From assembly GCF_000701425.1 (NCBI RefSeq), contig NZ_JNIW01000016.1, positions 17,004 through 81,003 of the forward strand: a stretch of DNA of 64,000 nucleotides. Direction: 5' to 3'. The first letter of the stretch is position 1. Each line of letters opens with the position of its first letter. Under the pieces are notes generated by a model, which ran no database searches, was not told the origin of the DNA, and was given only the letters and a program-made list of their open reading frames with translations. The position numbers and the translations under genes were made by a program. Source of the DNA: Deinococcus frigens DSM 12807 (GTDB lineage Bacteria > Deinococcota > Deinococci > Deinococcales > Deinococcaceae). Of the stretch, positions 10,500 to 22,048 are shown in pieces.

Positions 10500-12547
10500 T
10501 CAACCCGATGCAGCAGGTGGTGGTGGCGGGCCGTCAGAGCGACAGCCGCGCGATCATGCAGGCCCTTCAAACCGCAGGCGTGCTGCACATCGTTCCGCTG
10601 GAAGCGCAGGGCTTTCAGAGCGGCCCCCTGGCGGGCGCGGCAGCCGACCAGCGCCGCGACGCCGAACGCCTGCTGGCCCGTAGCGAAAGCACGCTGGGCG
10701 AGCTGGAAGCCCTGCGGCCCGAGCGCGCCGCCGCCCTGCCCGACGAGGGCCAGTGGTCCGCGCTGGTGGAAGCCGCCGCAAAGCCCGCCTCCGCTCTCAT
10801 GGAGCGCGAGACCGAACTGCGAACGGAGCTGGACACCGCGCGCACCTACGGCGACACCATTGCGGCGCTGTCGCGTGCGGCGGGAACACTGGACCGCAGC
10901 TCCCGCATTACGCTGATTCCGCTGACCGTGGAAAAGTCGGAGGAGCTGGCGGCGGCGCAGGAGGCACTCAAGGGTGAACTGGGAGACCGTTTCGCCATCG
11001 GTGCCGAGCGCATCGGTCAGCAGAGTACGGCTGTGGTGGTGGCCGTGCTGCGTGCCGACCGGGACCGCGCCCGTGCCGCGCTGGGTAAGGCCCGACTGGG
11101 CGAACTGAGGTTGCCGGGCCGCTTCGAGCGGCTGCCGCTGTCCGAAGTCGCCACGGCCTTCAGCGCCATTCTCAAGAACAATCCGCAGGAACTGGAGCGG
11201 GTGCGCGCCGAGAAAAGCACGCTGGCCTCGCAGCACGCGGCCACGCTGTTTCCCATCCGGGACGCACTGGCTGACCGGGTGGGCATCGACGACGCCCGCG
11301 CGCAGACCGCCCGTGGCAAGTACGGCTTCGTGTTGCAGGGCTTTGTGCCCACAGACCGGGTGCCTGCTCTTCAGGGCGCGCTGGAGCCGTACAAGGCCAG
11401 CGCCCTGATGGAACTGCACCCCGTCGATGAACACGGCGACTCCGGGGCGGTTCCGGTGCAGCTCAAGAACGGCGGCTATACCGAGAACTTCGAATTCATG
11501 CTGAACATCAGCGATCCGCCCAAATACGGCACCTTCGATCCGTCGTGGGTGGTGGCGTGGTTCTTCCCGCTGTTCTTCGGCTTCATCGTCGCGGACATCG
11601 GCTTCGGCCTGCTGTATCTGGCGGTGGCGCTGTGGGGTCTGGCGCGGGCCGCACGCGGCGTCAGCCTGCCGGTGGGCCTGCTGGGCATCACCCTCGATCC
11701 GGCCACCCTCAAGCGGGTGGGCGTCGTTCTCCGCACGATGGGCCTGTGGAGCATCCTGTGGGGCGTGTTGACCGGCGAGTTCTTCGGCAACGTGTTCGAG
11801 AAACTGCACGTCTTCTTCTACAATCCCGAACTGATCCGTAACCTGTGGGGCGTGCAGCTCAGCCCCTCCACGCTGAACACGATTGTCGAGGAGGGCCACA
11901 ATAAGGGCCTGTTCCCGATCCTGTTCCCGCGTGTACTGTCGGACTTCTCCAATACCATCATGCTGATCTGCATCGCGGTGGGCGTGATCTTCGTGCTGTG
12001 GTCCTGGGCCTTGAAGGCGCAACTGACCTGGAAGCACAAGCACATGCACCACTTCTGGGAAGCGGTGGGCATGCTGGGCGGTCTGGTCGGTCTGATCATG
12101 GTGGCCTATGTCAGCCGTGCCGGGCAGGATTTCGGCGCGCTGAGCAACTTCGGCAATCCGCTGGTGCTGGTCATGCTGGCCGGCTTCGTGATCTTCGTGA
12201 TCGGACTGATCGTCAGCAAGACCCCGCTGATGCTGATCGAGGTGCTGTCCAACGGCGGCAACATCATCAGCTTTACCCGTCTGTTCGCGGTGGGCGTCGC
12301 TGCCGCCATTCTCGCCAACCTCGCCACCGACGTGGGCTGGAGCCTGGGCAAAGTGCTGCCGATCATCGGGCCGCTGCTGGGGATCATCCTGGGCGTCATC
12401 GTGCATACCTTCCTGTTCGTCCTGACCATCCTGGGTCACATCATGCAGCCCATTCGACTGGTCTGGGTGGAATATCTGAACCCCACCGGCTTCTATCAGG
12501 AAACCGGCACCCGTTACGCTCCTTTTGCCCCCGTGGCACGGAAATAA
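10496..12547 (+). CDS. atpI: V/A-type ATPase subunit I (membrane a-subunit)
   Basis: A 683-residue subunit that forms the proton half-channels against the K ring. The N-terminal 330 residues are soluble and helical; the C-terminal half has about eight membrane helices with the typical FGFIVADIGFGLLYL and FTRLFAVGVAAAILANLA motifs. The latter contains the essential Arg. Start GTG at 10496 overlaps the preceding stop (GTGA). Length is normal for subunit I. Confidence 0.95.
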   Translation: MINPMQQVVVAGRQSDSRAIMQALQTAGVLHIVPLEAQGFQSGPLAGAAADQRRDAERLLARSESTLGELEALRPERAAALPDEGQWSALVEAAAKPASALMERETELRTELDTARTYGDTIAALSRAAGTLDRSSRITLIPLTVEKSEELAAAQEALKGELGDRFAIGAERIGQQSTAVVVAVLRADRDRARAALGKARLGELRLPGRFERLPLSEVATAFSAILKNNPQELERVRAEKSTLASQHAATLFPIRDALADRVGIDDARAQTARGKYGFVLQGFVPTDRVPALQGALEPYKASALMELHPVDEHGDSGAVPVQLKNGGYTENFEFMLNISDPPKYGTFDPSWVVAWFFPLFFGFIVADIGFGLLYLAVALWGLARAARGVSLPVGLLGITLDPATLKRVGVVLRTMGLWSILWGVLTGEFFGNVFEKLHVFFYNPELIRNLWGVQLSPSTLNTIVEEGHNKGLFPILFPRVLSDFSNTIMLICIAVGVIFVLWSWALKAQLTWKHKHMHHFWEAVGMLGGLVGLIMVAYVSRAGQDFGALSNFGNPLVLVMLAGFVIFVIGLIVSKTPLMLIEVLSNGGNIISFTRLFAVGVAAAILANLATDVGWSLGKVLPIIGPLLGIILGVIVHTFLFVLTILGHIMQPIRLVWVEYLNPTGFYQETGTRYAPFAPVARK

Positions 12548-12596
12548 ACCCCTCATCTCAAGTCTGTCGCAAGACCTATTTTCCCGGAGGAAACAC

Positions 12597-12917
12597 ATGA
12601 AGAACACCGCAATCCAGAAAGCCGCTAAATACGCCCCCGCCCTGACTGTTATGACCTTCGCCGGTTCCGCCTTCGCGCAGGAAGTCGCCGCAACGGGCGC
12701 AGACGCCAACGCGGCGGGACTCAAGGCCATCGGCGCGGGCCTGGCCCTGGGCCTGGGAGCCGTCGGCACCGGTCTGGCGCAGGGACCCATCGGCGCTGCC
12801 GCCGCAGGCGTGGTGGCCGAGCGCCCCGAGAAGTTCGGTCAGATGGCGATCTGGTTCTTTATCCCCGAAACGCTCGTCATCTTCGGCTTCGTCGGCTTCT
12901 TCCTGCTGCGCGGGTAA
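12597..12917 (+). CDS. atpK: V/A-type ATPase subunit K (rotor c-ring)
   Basis: A 106-residue proteolipid with an N-terminal signal-like segment (ALTVMTFAGSAFAQE), as in Thermus, then two membrane helices: GLKAIGAGLALGLGAVGTGL and MAIWFFIPETLVIFGFVGFF. The Glu in IPETLVIF is the ion-carrying carboxylate. ATG 12597 follows a CGGAGG RBS. A 49-bp gap separates it from atpI, consistent with separate high translation for a ring subunit. Confidence 0.95.
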   Translation: MKNTAIQKAAKYAPALTVMTFAGSAFAQEVAATGADANAAGLKAIGAGLALGLGAVGTGLAQGPIGAAAAGVVAERPEKFGQMAIWFFIPETLVIFGFVGFFLLRG

Positions 12918-12920
12918 GCG

Positions 12921-13502
12921 ATGAGCCTCGGTGACATCCTAGAGCAGGAAATCCAGGGCGAGATCACCCAGATTCGCTCTGGCGCGCAGGAAAAGGCCGC
13001 GCAGATCGTCTCTGCCGCCCAGGAACGCGCCCAGGGCATGATCGAGGGCAGAAAGCGCGCCCTGGACAGCGACTACGCCGCCGGACTGACCCGCGCCCGC
13101 AGCGCCGCCGATCTGGACAGCAATGCCCAGCGGCTGGCGGCCTCGGACACCTTGCAGGTCAAGGCCTTTCAGACCGCCCAGCAGTTCATCACCAGCATGG
13201 TCAGCGCGCCGGAATACCCGCAGGTGCTGACCAAGCTGATCGAGGAGGGCCTCAGTGCCCTGCCGACGGCGGAAGTCGTCGAAACCTCTGCGGCAGAGGA
13301 AGGCGCGGTGCGTCAGGCGCTGTCCGGGCTGGGCCGCAGTATGGACGTGCGCGTGAACGACACGGTGAAGACCGGCGTGCGCCTGCTGGGTTCCGGCGGC
13401 AAGACCAGCGTGCAGAACACCCTGCTGGGCCGTCTGGAAGCCGCGCGCCCCACCCTGAGCGCCGAAGTCTCACACATGCTGGCCGAGTCCCAAGGGGGCT
13501 GA
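12921..13502 (+). CDS. atpE: V/A-type ATPase subunit E (peripheral stalk)
   Basis: A 193-residue subunit. The N-terminal coiled coil (residues 1-85, GDILEQEIQGEITQIRSGAQ) pairs with subunit G/H. The C-terminal globular domain (residues 100-193) binds the top of the A3B3 head. Starts 3 bp after atpK and ends 2 bp before atpC, fully within the operon. Confidence 0.92.
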   Translation: MSLGDILEQEIQGEITQIRSGAQEKAAQIVSAAQERAQGMIEGRKRALDSDYAAGLTRARSAADLDSNAQRLAASDTLQVKAFQTAQQFITSMVSAPEYPQVLTKLIEEGLSALPTAEVVETSAAEEGAVRQALSGLGRSMDVRVNDTVKTGVRLLGSGGKTSVQNTLLGRLEAARPTLSAEVSHMLAESQGG

Positions 13503-13504
13503 AC

Positions 13505-14485
13505 ATGAACAACCCCTACGGGTATATCAACGGGCGCGTGCGCATGATGCGCGTGGCCCTGGTGGACGCCCGCGCGATGGACGACGTGACGAACACGTTG
13601 AACTACCAGGAATTCCTGCGTCAGATCAGCGAGACGCCGCTGCGCGAGGACCTGGGCGAGGCCACCGCGCAGGGGGCGGGTCTGGGGCAGCTCGACGAGG
13701 CCCTGAGCCGCAACTACCTCAAAGCAATCTCGCATCTGCGCTCGATTGCCACCGGGCAACCCGCCCGCGAGATCGAGGCGTTGCTGCTGCGCTATGACCT
13801 CCAGAATGTTAAGACCCTGGTGCGCGGCGTGCAGACCGGCAGATCGGCAGACGACATCGTGGCGGGCCTGATCCCGGCGGGAACACTGCCGTGGTCTGCC
13901 CTCCAGGGCGCGGCCCAGAGTGCCGACGTCGCCAGCCTCGCCCAGACCCTGAGCGTGGCGGGCGGCAAGATCGGCCAGATTCTGCGCGCCGCCGTCAGTG
14001 GCGGGGCCAACAGCCTGCTCGATTTAGAGGTTGCGCTGGATCAGGGGTATTACCGCGCCGTGCTTTCGGGCGTGCGCGGCACCAATGTCCGCCGTTACTT
14101 CACGCGCGAGATCGACGTTCGCAACCTGCTGATCGCCCGCCAGTTGCGCGGCGCGGCCCCCAACGTCCGCTATTTCATCCCCGGCGGACGCGACGTGTCC
14201 GAGGCCGACTTCCTGCGCATCGCGGGCGGCGACAACAGCGTCTCGGCCCCCGATCTGGGCGCGGTGCTGGAAGCCCCCGATCTGGGCAGCTCCGAGGCGA
14301 TTGCCCGGCGGCTCTTGGATGAAGCCAGCCGCAACGTGGCCATGGCCGACGCGCTGGGGCCGGGCGTGGCGCTGGATTACCTGCGCCGCAAGGAACAGGA
14401 AATCGCCCGCATGCGTCTGATTGGCCGCGCCAAGTTCTACGGCCTGTCCAAGGACGAGCTGCAAAGGGAGCTGGAAGGTGCGTAA
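13505..14485 (+). CDS. atpC: V/A-type ATPase subunit C (central-stalk socket, d-like)
   Basis: A 326-residue all-helical protein starting MNNPYGYINGRVRMMRVALV. It links the central rotor shaft to the K ring. The QNVKTLVRGVQTG and RREIDVRN-like helical repeats are typical (here TREIDVRNLLIARQLRG). Its last 8 bp overlap the start of atpF. Confidence 0.93.
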   Translation: MNNPYGYINGRVRMMRVALVDARAMDDVTNTLNYQEFLRQISETPLREDLGEATAQGAGLGQLDEALSRNYLKAISHLRSIATGQPAREIEALLLRYDLQNVKTLVRGVQTGRSADDIVAGLIPAGTLPWSALQGAAQSADVASLAQTLSVAGGKIGQILRAAVSGGANSLLDLEVALDQGYYRAVLSGVRGTNVRRYFTREIDVRNLLIARQLRGAAPNVRYFIPGGRDVSEADFLRIAGGDNSVSAPDLGAVLEAPDLGSSEAIARRLLDEASRNVAMADALGPGVALDYLRRKEQEIARMRLIGRAKFYGLSKDELQRELEGA

Positions 14486-14804
14486 AGTCGTCGTTCTGAC
14501 CGATCACGAGACCGCCACCGGCTTCCGCCTGGCTGGAGCCGAGGTGGTGGACACCACGCCGGAAAATGCTCAGGCCGAGCTGGAACGCCTGATCACCGAG
14601 GGCGATTACGGCCTGGTAGCCATTGACACCAGCCTGATCGCCGATCCGGCGACATCCACCGCCCGCGTCATGCGGGGCCGTGACCTGCCCATCCTGCTGC
14701 CCATTCCCAGCCTGAAAGACGCCTTCTCGCCCGAAACCGTGGACGCCAAGGCGTACATGGGCAAACTGGTGCGGGAAACGATTGGCTTCGATATCAAACT
14801 GTAA
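14478..14804 (+). CDS. atpF: V/A-type ATPase subunit F
   Basis: A 108-residue Rossmann-like subunit of the central stalk that contacts subunit D and modulates catalysis. It begins at GTG 14478 (VRKVVVLTDHETATGFRLAG) and contains GDYGLVAIDTSL and LPILLPIPS, the standard subunit F strands. The longer open frame to 14421 is out of register with atpC coding and is not used. Overlaps atpC by 8 bp. Confidence 0.94.
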   Translation: MRKVVVLTDHETATGFRLAGAEVVDTTPENAQAELERLITEGDYGLVAIDTSLIADPATSTARVMRGRDLPILLPIPSLKDAFSPETVDAKAYMGKLVRETIGFDIKL

Positions 14805-14811
14805 GTGGGTT

Positions 14812-14896
14812 GATGGTAAACGGTTGATGGTTGATGGTAAAAATAGCCTCCAACACGCTCTTTTTCCATCAACCATCTACTTTCAACCATCAACCT
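14812..14896. repeat. GGTTGATGG inverted simple-repeat block between atpF and atpA
   Basis: The 108-bp gap inside the operon consists largely of GGTTGATGG copies on the left arm and CCATCAACC copies on the right arm, around a loop of about 30 nt. The RNA could fold into a long hairpin. Related GATGGTTGA text occurs after groEL (about 30985-31010). Confidence 0.75.
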
Positions 14897-14912
14897 CTCC
14901 GAAGGAGATTCA

Positions 14913-18076
<3,164 letters not shown>

Positions 18077-18090
18077 GCAGGCCAGGAGAT

Positions 18091-18117
18091 CTGACCGCTG
18101 TAAGTGACAGCGGTCAG
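18091..18117 (+). promoter_or_regulatory. Perfect 11-bp hairpin between atpB and atpD
   Basis: CTGACCGCTGT (18091-18101), a 5-nt loop and ACAGCGGTCAG (18107-18117). No T-run follows, so it is not a terminator; an RNA-stability or processing element that sets the atpD level is more likely. Confidence 0.75.
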
Positions 18118-18155
18118 ACTCTCCAAATCTCCACCAAGAAAGGAGGTGAACACAC

Positions 18156-18830
18156 ATGGCAGGACAGATCAGCCCCACCCGCAGCGCCATGCTGGCGAGC
18201 AAGGCCAGCCTCAAGACCGCACAGAGCGGCGCGGACCTGCTGAAGCGCAAGCGCGACGCGTTGATCGGCGAGTTCTTCGCGCTGGTCAAGGACGCGCTGG
18301 CCGCCCGCGAGGAACTCTCCGGCGTCAGCAAGGGCGCTTACACCAGCCTGTTCGGCGCGAAAGCGTGGGACAGCCCGGAGGCCGTTGAGAGCCTGAGTCT
18401 GGCGGGCAGCGGCGATTACGCCATCGACATGCAGATCGACAACCTGTACGGCGTGAAAGTGCCGCGCATCGAGATTCCCGAGCGCGACACCGCCACCACG
18501 TTCAGCCCGATCAACGTCGGGGCGCGCACCATCCAGGCCGCCACCGATTTTGGCGGCGTGATGGACGGCATCGTCAAGGTAGCCGCCACCGAGACCAAAC
18601 TGCGCCGCATTGGCGAGGAAATTAAAAAAACCTCGCGCCGCGTGAACGCGCTGGAACAGGTTCTGATTCCCGGCATTCAGGACGACATCCGCTTTATCCG
18701 CAGCGTGCTGGACCAGCGCGAACGCGAGGCCAGCTTTACCTTGAAGAAGATCAAGGCCAAGCTGGAAGCCGACGCCAAGAAGGACAAGGAAAACATGCAG
18801 GCCGGGAACCACGGCTCCGCAGCAGACTGA
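18156..18830 (+). CDS. atpD: V/A-type ATPase subunit D (central rotor shaft)
   Basis: A 224-residue protein with two long terminal helices that form the rotor coiled coil: MAGQISPTRSAMLASKASLK at the start and a Lys/Glu-rich helix from about residue 150. SPTR plus the ETKLRRIGEEIKKTSRRVNA region is diagnostic. A strong AAGGAGG site precedes ATG 18156. Last gene of the operon; a terminator follows within 20 bp. Confidence 0.96.
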   Translation: MAGQISPTRSAMLASKASLKTAQSGADLLKRKRDALIGEFFALVKDALAAREELSGVSKGAYTSLFGAKAWDSPEAVESLSLAGSGDYAIDMQIDNLYGVKVPRIEIPERDTATTFSPINVGARTIQAATDFGGVMDGIVKVAATETKLRRIGEEIKKTSRRVNALEQVLIPGIQDDIRFIRSVLDQREREASFTLKKIKAKLEADAKKDKENMQAGNHGSAAD

Positions 18831-18848
18831 GTCCGAGCGTAGAGAGAG

Positions 18849-18874
18849 CCGCCCTCCCAGTGGGGCGGTTTTTT
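18849..18874 (+). terminator. Intrinsic terminator of the ATPase operon
   Basis: CCGCCC (18849-18854) pairs with GGGCGG (18863-18868), followed by six T residues. Confidence 0.85.
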
Positions 18875-18879
18875 GCTGC

Positions 18880-19560
18880 TCAATCGGACCCGGGGAAGAA
18901 GAATTGGCGGCATGACTCCAGACCCGTCACCGTCACCGTCGCATGTTGATCTTGCTCCCAGTCCTCCCGCATAAGGCGCAGGCGATCCGAGACGACGACC
19001 GCACCGTCCAGCACGTCCCGCGAGATGCCGTCGGGCCGGTAGCCCAGCTTGCGGGAAACACTTTGTGAAGCCGCATTGTCCTGAAAGACCTCGCTGAGTG
19101 CGGCCACCGCGCCGAGTTCGGCGAAGGCCAGATGCAGCAGCGCGGCGCGTGCCCCGGTGCCGGAGCCTTGACCCTGAAAGTCCAGACCGAGCCAGGAACT
19201 GGTCCTGACCTCGCGCAGAACCGGGAAGTCGCGGCCCCGCAGCGAGACCATGCTGATGGGTTGGCCGCCGTGGAAGATGCCCAGTTCCAGAATCCACGCC
19301 TCTGGCCGCCACTGCCCACGCGTCAGCCCGTGCTGCTGGATCACAAACAGGGCGCGCCGCGCAGGCGGAAGGTGCGTCCAGGGCGTCAGAAAGGGGCGCT
19401 GCTCAGGGTGATGGACGCCTTGTGCCGCGACACCGGCGAGGGCGGCCAGTTCCTCGTCATCCGGCGGACGCAATTCCAGGCGCGGCGTCTGGAGGCGCAG
19501 GGCGGCCAGGGGCCAGTGATCGGTCAGCATCCGGTCAACCATAAGCCTCCATGCAGGCAT
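18880..19560 (-). CDS. GNAT-family N-acetyltransferase (RimJ/RimL-like)
   Basis: A 226-residue protein. Conserved parts are LQTPRLELRPPDDEELAAL near residue 25, the acetyl-CoA loop FQGQGSGTGARAALLHLAF near residue 128 and the C-terminal VFQDNAASQSVSRKLGY strand-helix (equivalent of the common NxxSxxvxekLGf). Substrate unknown. The gene begins 4 bp after the molybdopterin hydroxylase stop and is likely co-transcribed with it. ATG 19542 or 19530 are alternative starts that would shorten it slightly. Confidence 0.8.
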   Translation of the reverse strand: MPAWRLMVDRMLTDHWPLAALRLQTPRLELRPPDDEELAALAGVAAQGVHHPEQRPFLTPWTHLPPARRALFVIQQHGLTRGQWRPEAWILELGIFHGGQPISMVSLRGRDFPVLREVRTSSWLGLDFQGQGSGTGARAALLHLAFAELGAVAALSEVFQDNAASQSVSRKLGYRPDGISRDVLDGAVVVSDRLRLMREDWEQDQHATVTVTGLESCRQFFFPGSD

Positions 19561-19564
19561 ACGC

Positions 19565-21823
19565 TCAGCCGCGCTCCTGCATCAGCCGCCAGACCTGCTC
19601 GGGCGTGGCAGGCAGGCCCGTGACGCGTACGCCCGCCGCGTCGCGGATCGCGTTGGCGATGGCGGCGGCCCCCGCCGTGATCGGCGGTTCGCCGACGACG
19701 CGCGCCCCGAACGGCCCGTGTTCGGAGGGCCGCTCGACGATCACCGCGTCGATGGGCGGCAGGTCGGTGGAGGTGGGAAACACGTATTCCATGAAGTTGG
19801 GGTTGGTCAGTGTGCCGCCCTCGAAGTTCAGGCCCTCGTACAGCCCCATGCTCAGGCCCTGGGCCGTGCCGCCGTGCATCTGGCCCTCGACCAGCAGCGG
19901 ATTGAGGGCGTACCCGACATCCTGGATACAGACCGCCTCCAGCGGCGTGACGTGTCCGGTATCGGGATCGACCCGCACCCGCATGAGCTGCGCCGTGAAG
20001 CCGGGTGCGCCGCCCTTGATCGCGGCGCGGCCCTCGGCGACCACCGGGCCGGGGCCGCCCGCCGTTCCCTGGCCCAGCCGGGCGAGCTGCCCCAGGGTCA
20101 CGTCCTGTCCGGCCACGCCGCGCACGCGCGCCTGGCCCCCGCTCAGCTCAATGTCGTCGCGGTGTGCCTCGAAATGCGAGGCGGCCAGGTCCAGCAACTG
20201 TTCACGTACCTGCTGGCTGGCCCCCAGCACCGCCCCCGACAGACTGATGGTGACCTGCGAACCGCCCGAGGCGGGGGCATACGGTCCGCTGTCGGTGCTG
20301 CCCTGCACGATCTCGACGGTCTCCGGGTCGATGTCCAGCGTCTCGGCGACGATCAGCACCATCGAGCTGTGGACGCCGCTGATGTCCACACTGCCCACAT
20401 GCAGCCGCACGGTGCCGTCGGTGTCCACCCGGCACACTGCTCCGGCAGGTGAGAAGCCCCCCGGCCAGCCGCCGACGGCCAGGCCCACCCCCTCGTGGTG
20501 GGGCCGCGCGGCGCGCGATTGCCACAGCGGATGCTCGCGCGCCCGCTCCAGGCAGGCTTTCAGGCCGATGTCCGGCCACGGGCGTCCGGTGCCGGTGGGG
20601 TCGCCGCCCTCCACGGCGTTGAGCAGGCGCAGCTCCAGCGGATCGTGCCCGAGGGCGCGGGCGAGTTCGTCCACGCTCGATTCCAGCGCGAAGAGGGCCT
20701 GCGGCACGCCGGGCGCGCGGTAGGCCCCGGTGGGCGCGCGGTGGGTCAGGACTTCCAGCGTCTCGATGCTCAGGTTCTCGCAGCGGTACATTCCGCCGAT
20801 CAGGGTGGCGAGGATGCCCGCGTGCCCAAAGCGGAAGATGCCGTTCTCGATCACGGCGTGCACGTCCAGACCCACCAGGTGGCCGGTCTGATCGGCCCCC
20901 AGGCGCACGCGGATCACCGTGCCGGGGGCGGGCATGGTGGTCAGCATGTCCTCGCTGCGCGACAGGACCATCCGCACCGGGCGGTCCAGGTGCAGCGCCA
21001 CCGCCGTCACCAGCGCGTCGATGATGCCGTACTTCGCCCCAAAACCGCCGCCGACGGTCATCGGCTTGACCCGCACGTCCCCCTCGCGCAGCCCCAGCGC
21101 GCCCGCGACCTCGCCGCGCACCGCGTACTGTCCCTGCGTGCTGGTATACACCGTGACCTGGCCGGGCCGGAGTCCGGGCTGCGCCACCACCGCGTGCGGT
21201 TCCAGGTACGACTGGTGGACCCACGAATTCGTGTAGGTGCCCTTCACCACGGTGTGCGCGCCTGCCAGCGCTGCCTCGGCGTCTCCCCGCGCAAACGTCC
21301 GGCGCTCGTCAATGTTCGACCGCGTGTCGCCGCCCTGCGCGCCCGCCTCGCCGCCGTGCAGGCTCGCCAGACTGGTGTCCGCGCCCGGCACGCCCTGCGG
21401 CCACACCAACTGTTCGTCGGTCATGGCCGCTTCCGCGTCGTCCACGCTCTCCAGCACCTGGTAGTCGATGTCCAGCAGCGCGGCGGCGTCGGCGGCCTGC
21501 GCCTCGGTGGCGGCGACCACCACCGCGACCGGCTGCCCGGCAAACTGCACCTCGCCCTGTGCCAGGAGCATGCTGGGCCGCGAGTGGGCGGTGCGCCCCC
21601 CGTTCAGGTCCGCTGCGGTCAGCACAGCGACCACGCCGGGCACGCTCAGGGCGGCGGAGGCGTCGATGGCCCCGAGCCGCGCGTGCGGGTACGGCGAGAG
21701 GACCGGGCGGGCGTGCAGCATGCCCGCGAGGTCCAGATCGGCGGTGTAGCGCGCCCTGCCCCGCACCTTTTCGAGGCCGTCGATGATCCTGCGCCGTTTG
21801 CCGAGATAGGTGGTGTCTGTCAC
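19565..21823 (-). CDS. Molybdopterin-binding subunit of the xanthine dehydrogenase/CoxL family
   Basis: A 752-residue molybdenum hydroxylase large subunit. The N-terminal aldehyde oxidase/XDH a/b hammerhead (YTADLDLAGMLHARPVLSPY) is followed by the cofactor-binding domain with GGGFGAKYG and AYRAPGVPQALFALES. The start is GTG 21823, directly after a CAGGAGG site; the open frame to 21898 lacks an RBS. Members normally work with FAD and 2Fe-2S subunits, but none is encoded here, so the partners must be elsewhere or the substrate is handled by a single-subunit form. Substrate unknown. Confidence 0.88.
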   Translation of the reverse strand: MTDTTYLGKRRRIIDGLEKVRGRARYTADLDLAGMLHARPVLSPYPHARLGAIDASAALSVPGVVAVLTAADLNGGRTAHSRPSMLLAQGEVQFAGQPVAVVVAATEAQAADAAALLDIDYQVLESVDDAEAAMTDEQLVWPQGVPGADTSLASLHGGEAGAQGGDTRSNIDERRTFARGDAEAALAGAHTVVKGTYTNSWVHQSYLEPHAVVAQPGLRPGQVTVYTSTQGQYAVRGEVAGALGLREGDVRVKPMTVGGGFGAKYGIIDALVTAVALHLDRPVRMVLSRSEDMLTTMPAPGTVIRVRLGADQTGHLVGLDVHAVIENGIFRFGHAGILATLIGGMYRCENLSIETLEVLTHRAPTGAYRAPGVPQALFALESSVDELARALGHDPLELRLLNAVEGGDPTGTGRPWPDIGLKACLERAREHPLWQSRAARPHHEGVGLAVGGWPGGFSPAGAVCRVDTDGTVRLHVGSVDISGVHSSMVLIVAETLDIDPETVEIVQGSTDSGPYAPASGGSQVTISLSGAVLGASQQVREQLLDLAASHFEAHRDDIELSGGQARVRGVAGQDVTLGQLARLGQGTAGGPGPVVAEGRAAIKGGAPGFTAQLMRVRVDPDTGHVTPLEAVCIQDVGYALNPLLVEGQMHGGTAQGLSMGLYEGLNFEGGTLTNPNFMEYVFPTSTDLPPIDAVIVERPSEHGPFGARVVGEPPITAGAAAIANAIRDAAGVRVTGLPATPEQVWRLMQERG

Positions 21824-21913
21824 GTGGACCTCCTGGGGTTCGGCTGAGAGTCTACGGGCTGGCGCGCTCTGGGACCAGTGCCCTGGAGTCAGCGCCATGT
21901 GCCGACTGGGCCG

Positions 21914-21958
21914 GACACCACTGGGCCAGACACCACTGAGCCAGACACCACTGGGCTA
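21914..21958. repeat. Three tandem 15-bp repeats in a divergent promoter region
   Basis: GACACCACTGGGCCA, GACACCACTGAGCCA and GACACCACTGGGCTA follow each other without gaps, and a partial unit precedes them. They lie between the divergent molybdopterin hydroxylase and CoA-transferase genes. They may be protein-binding sites or a simple minisatellite. Confidence 0.85.
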
Positions 21959-22048
21959 GACTCCGGGGGCCTGACATTCCCCCTTGCTCTGTGCCCCTGT
22001 CTCTGTCCCGGAGGTTTCCGCCATCATGCCTTGTCCCGCCGCGTGCCC

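Noticed and set aside
10052..12790. 912-codon open frame antisense to the ATPase genes
   Set aside because: Antisense shadow across three well-recognised genes, low-complexity His/Gln content, no start signal.
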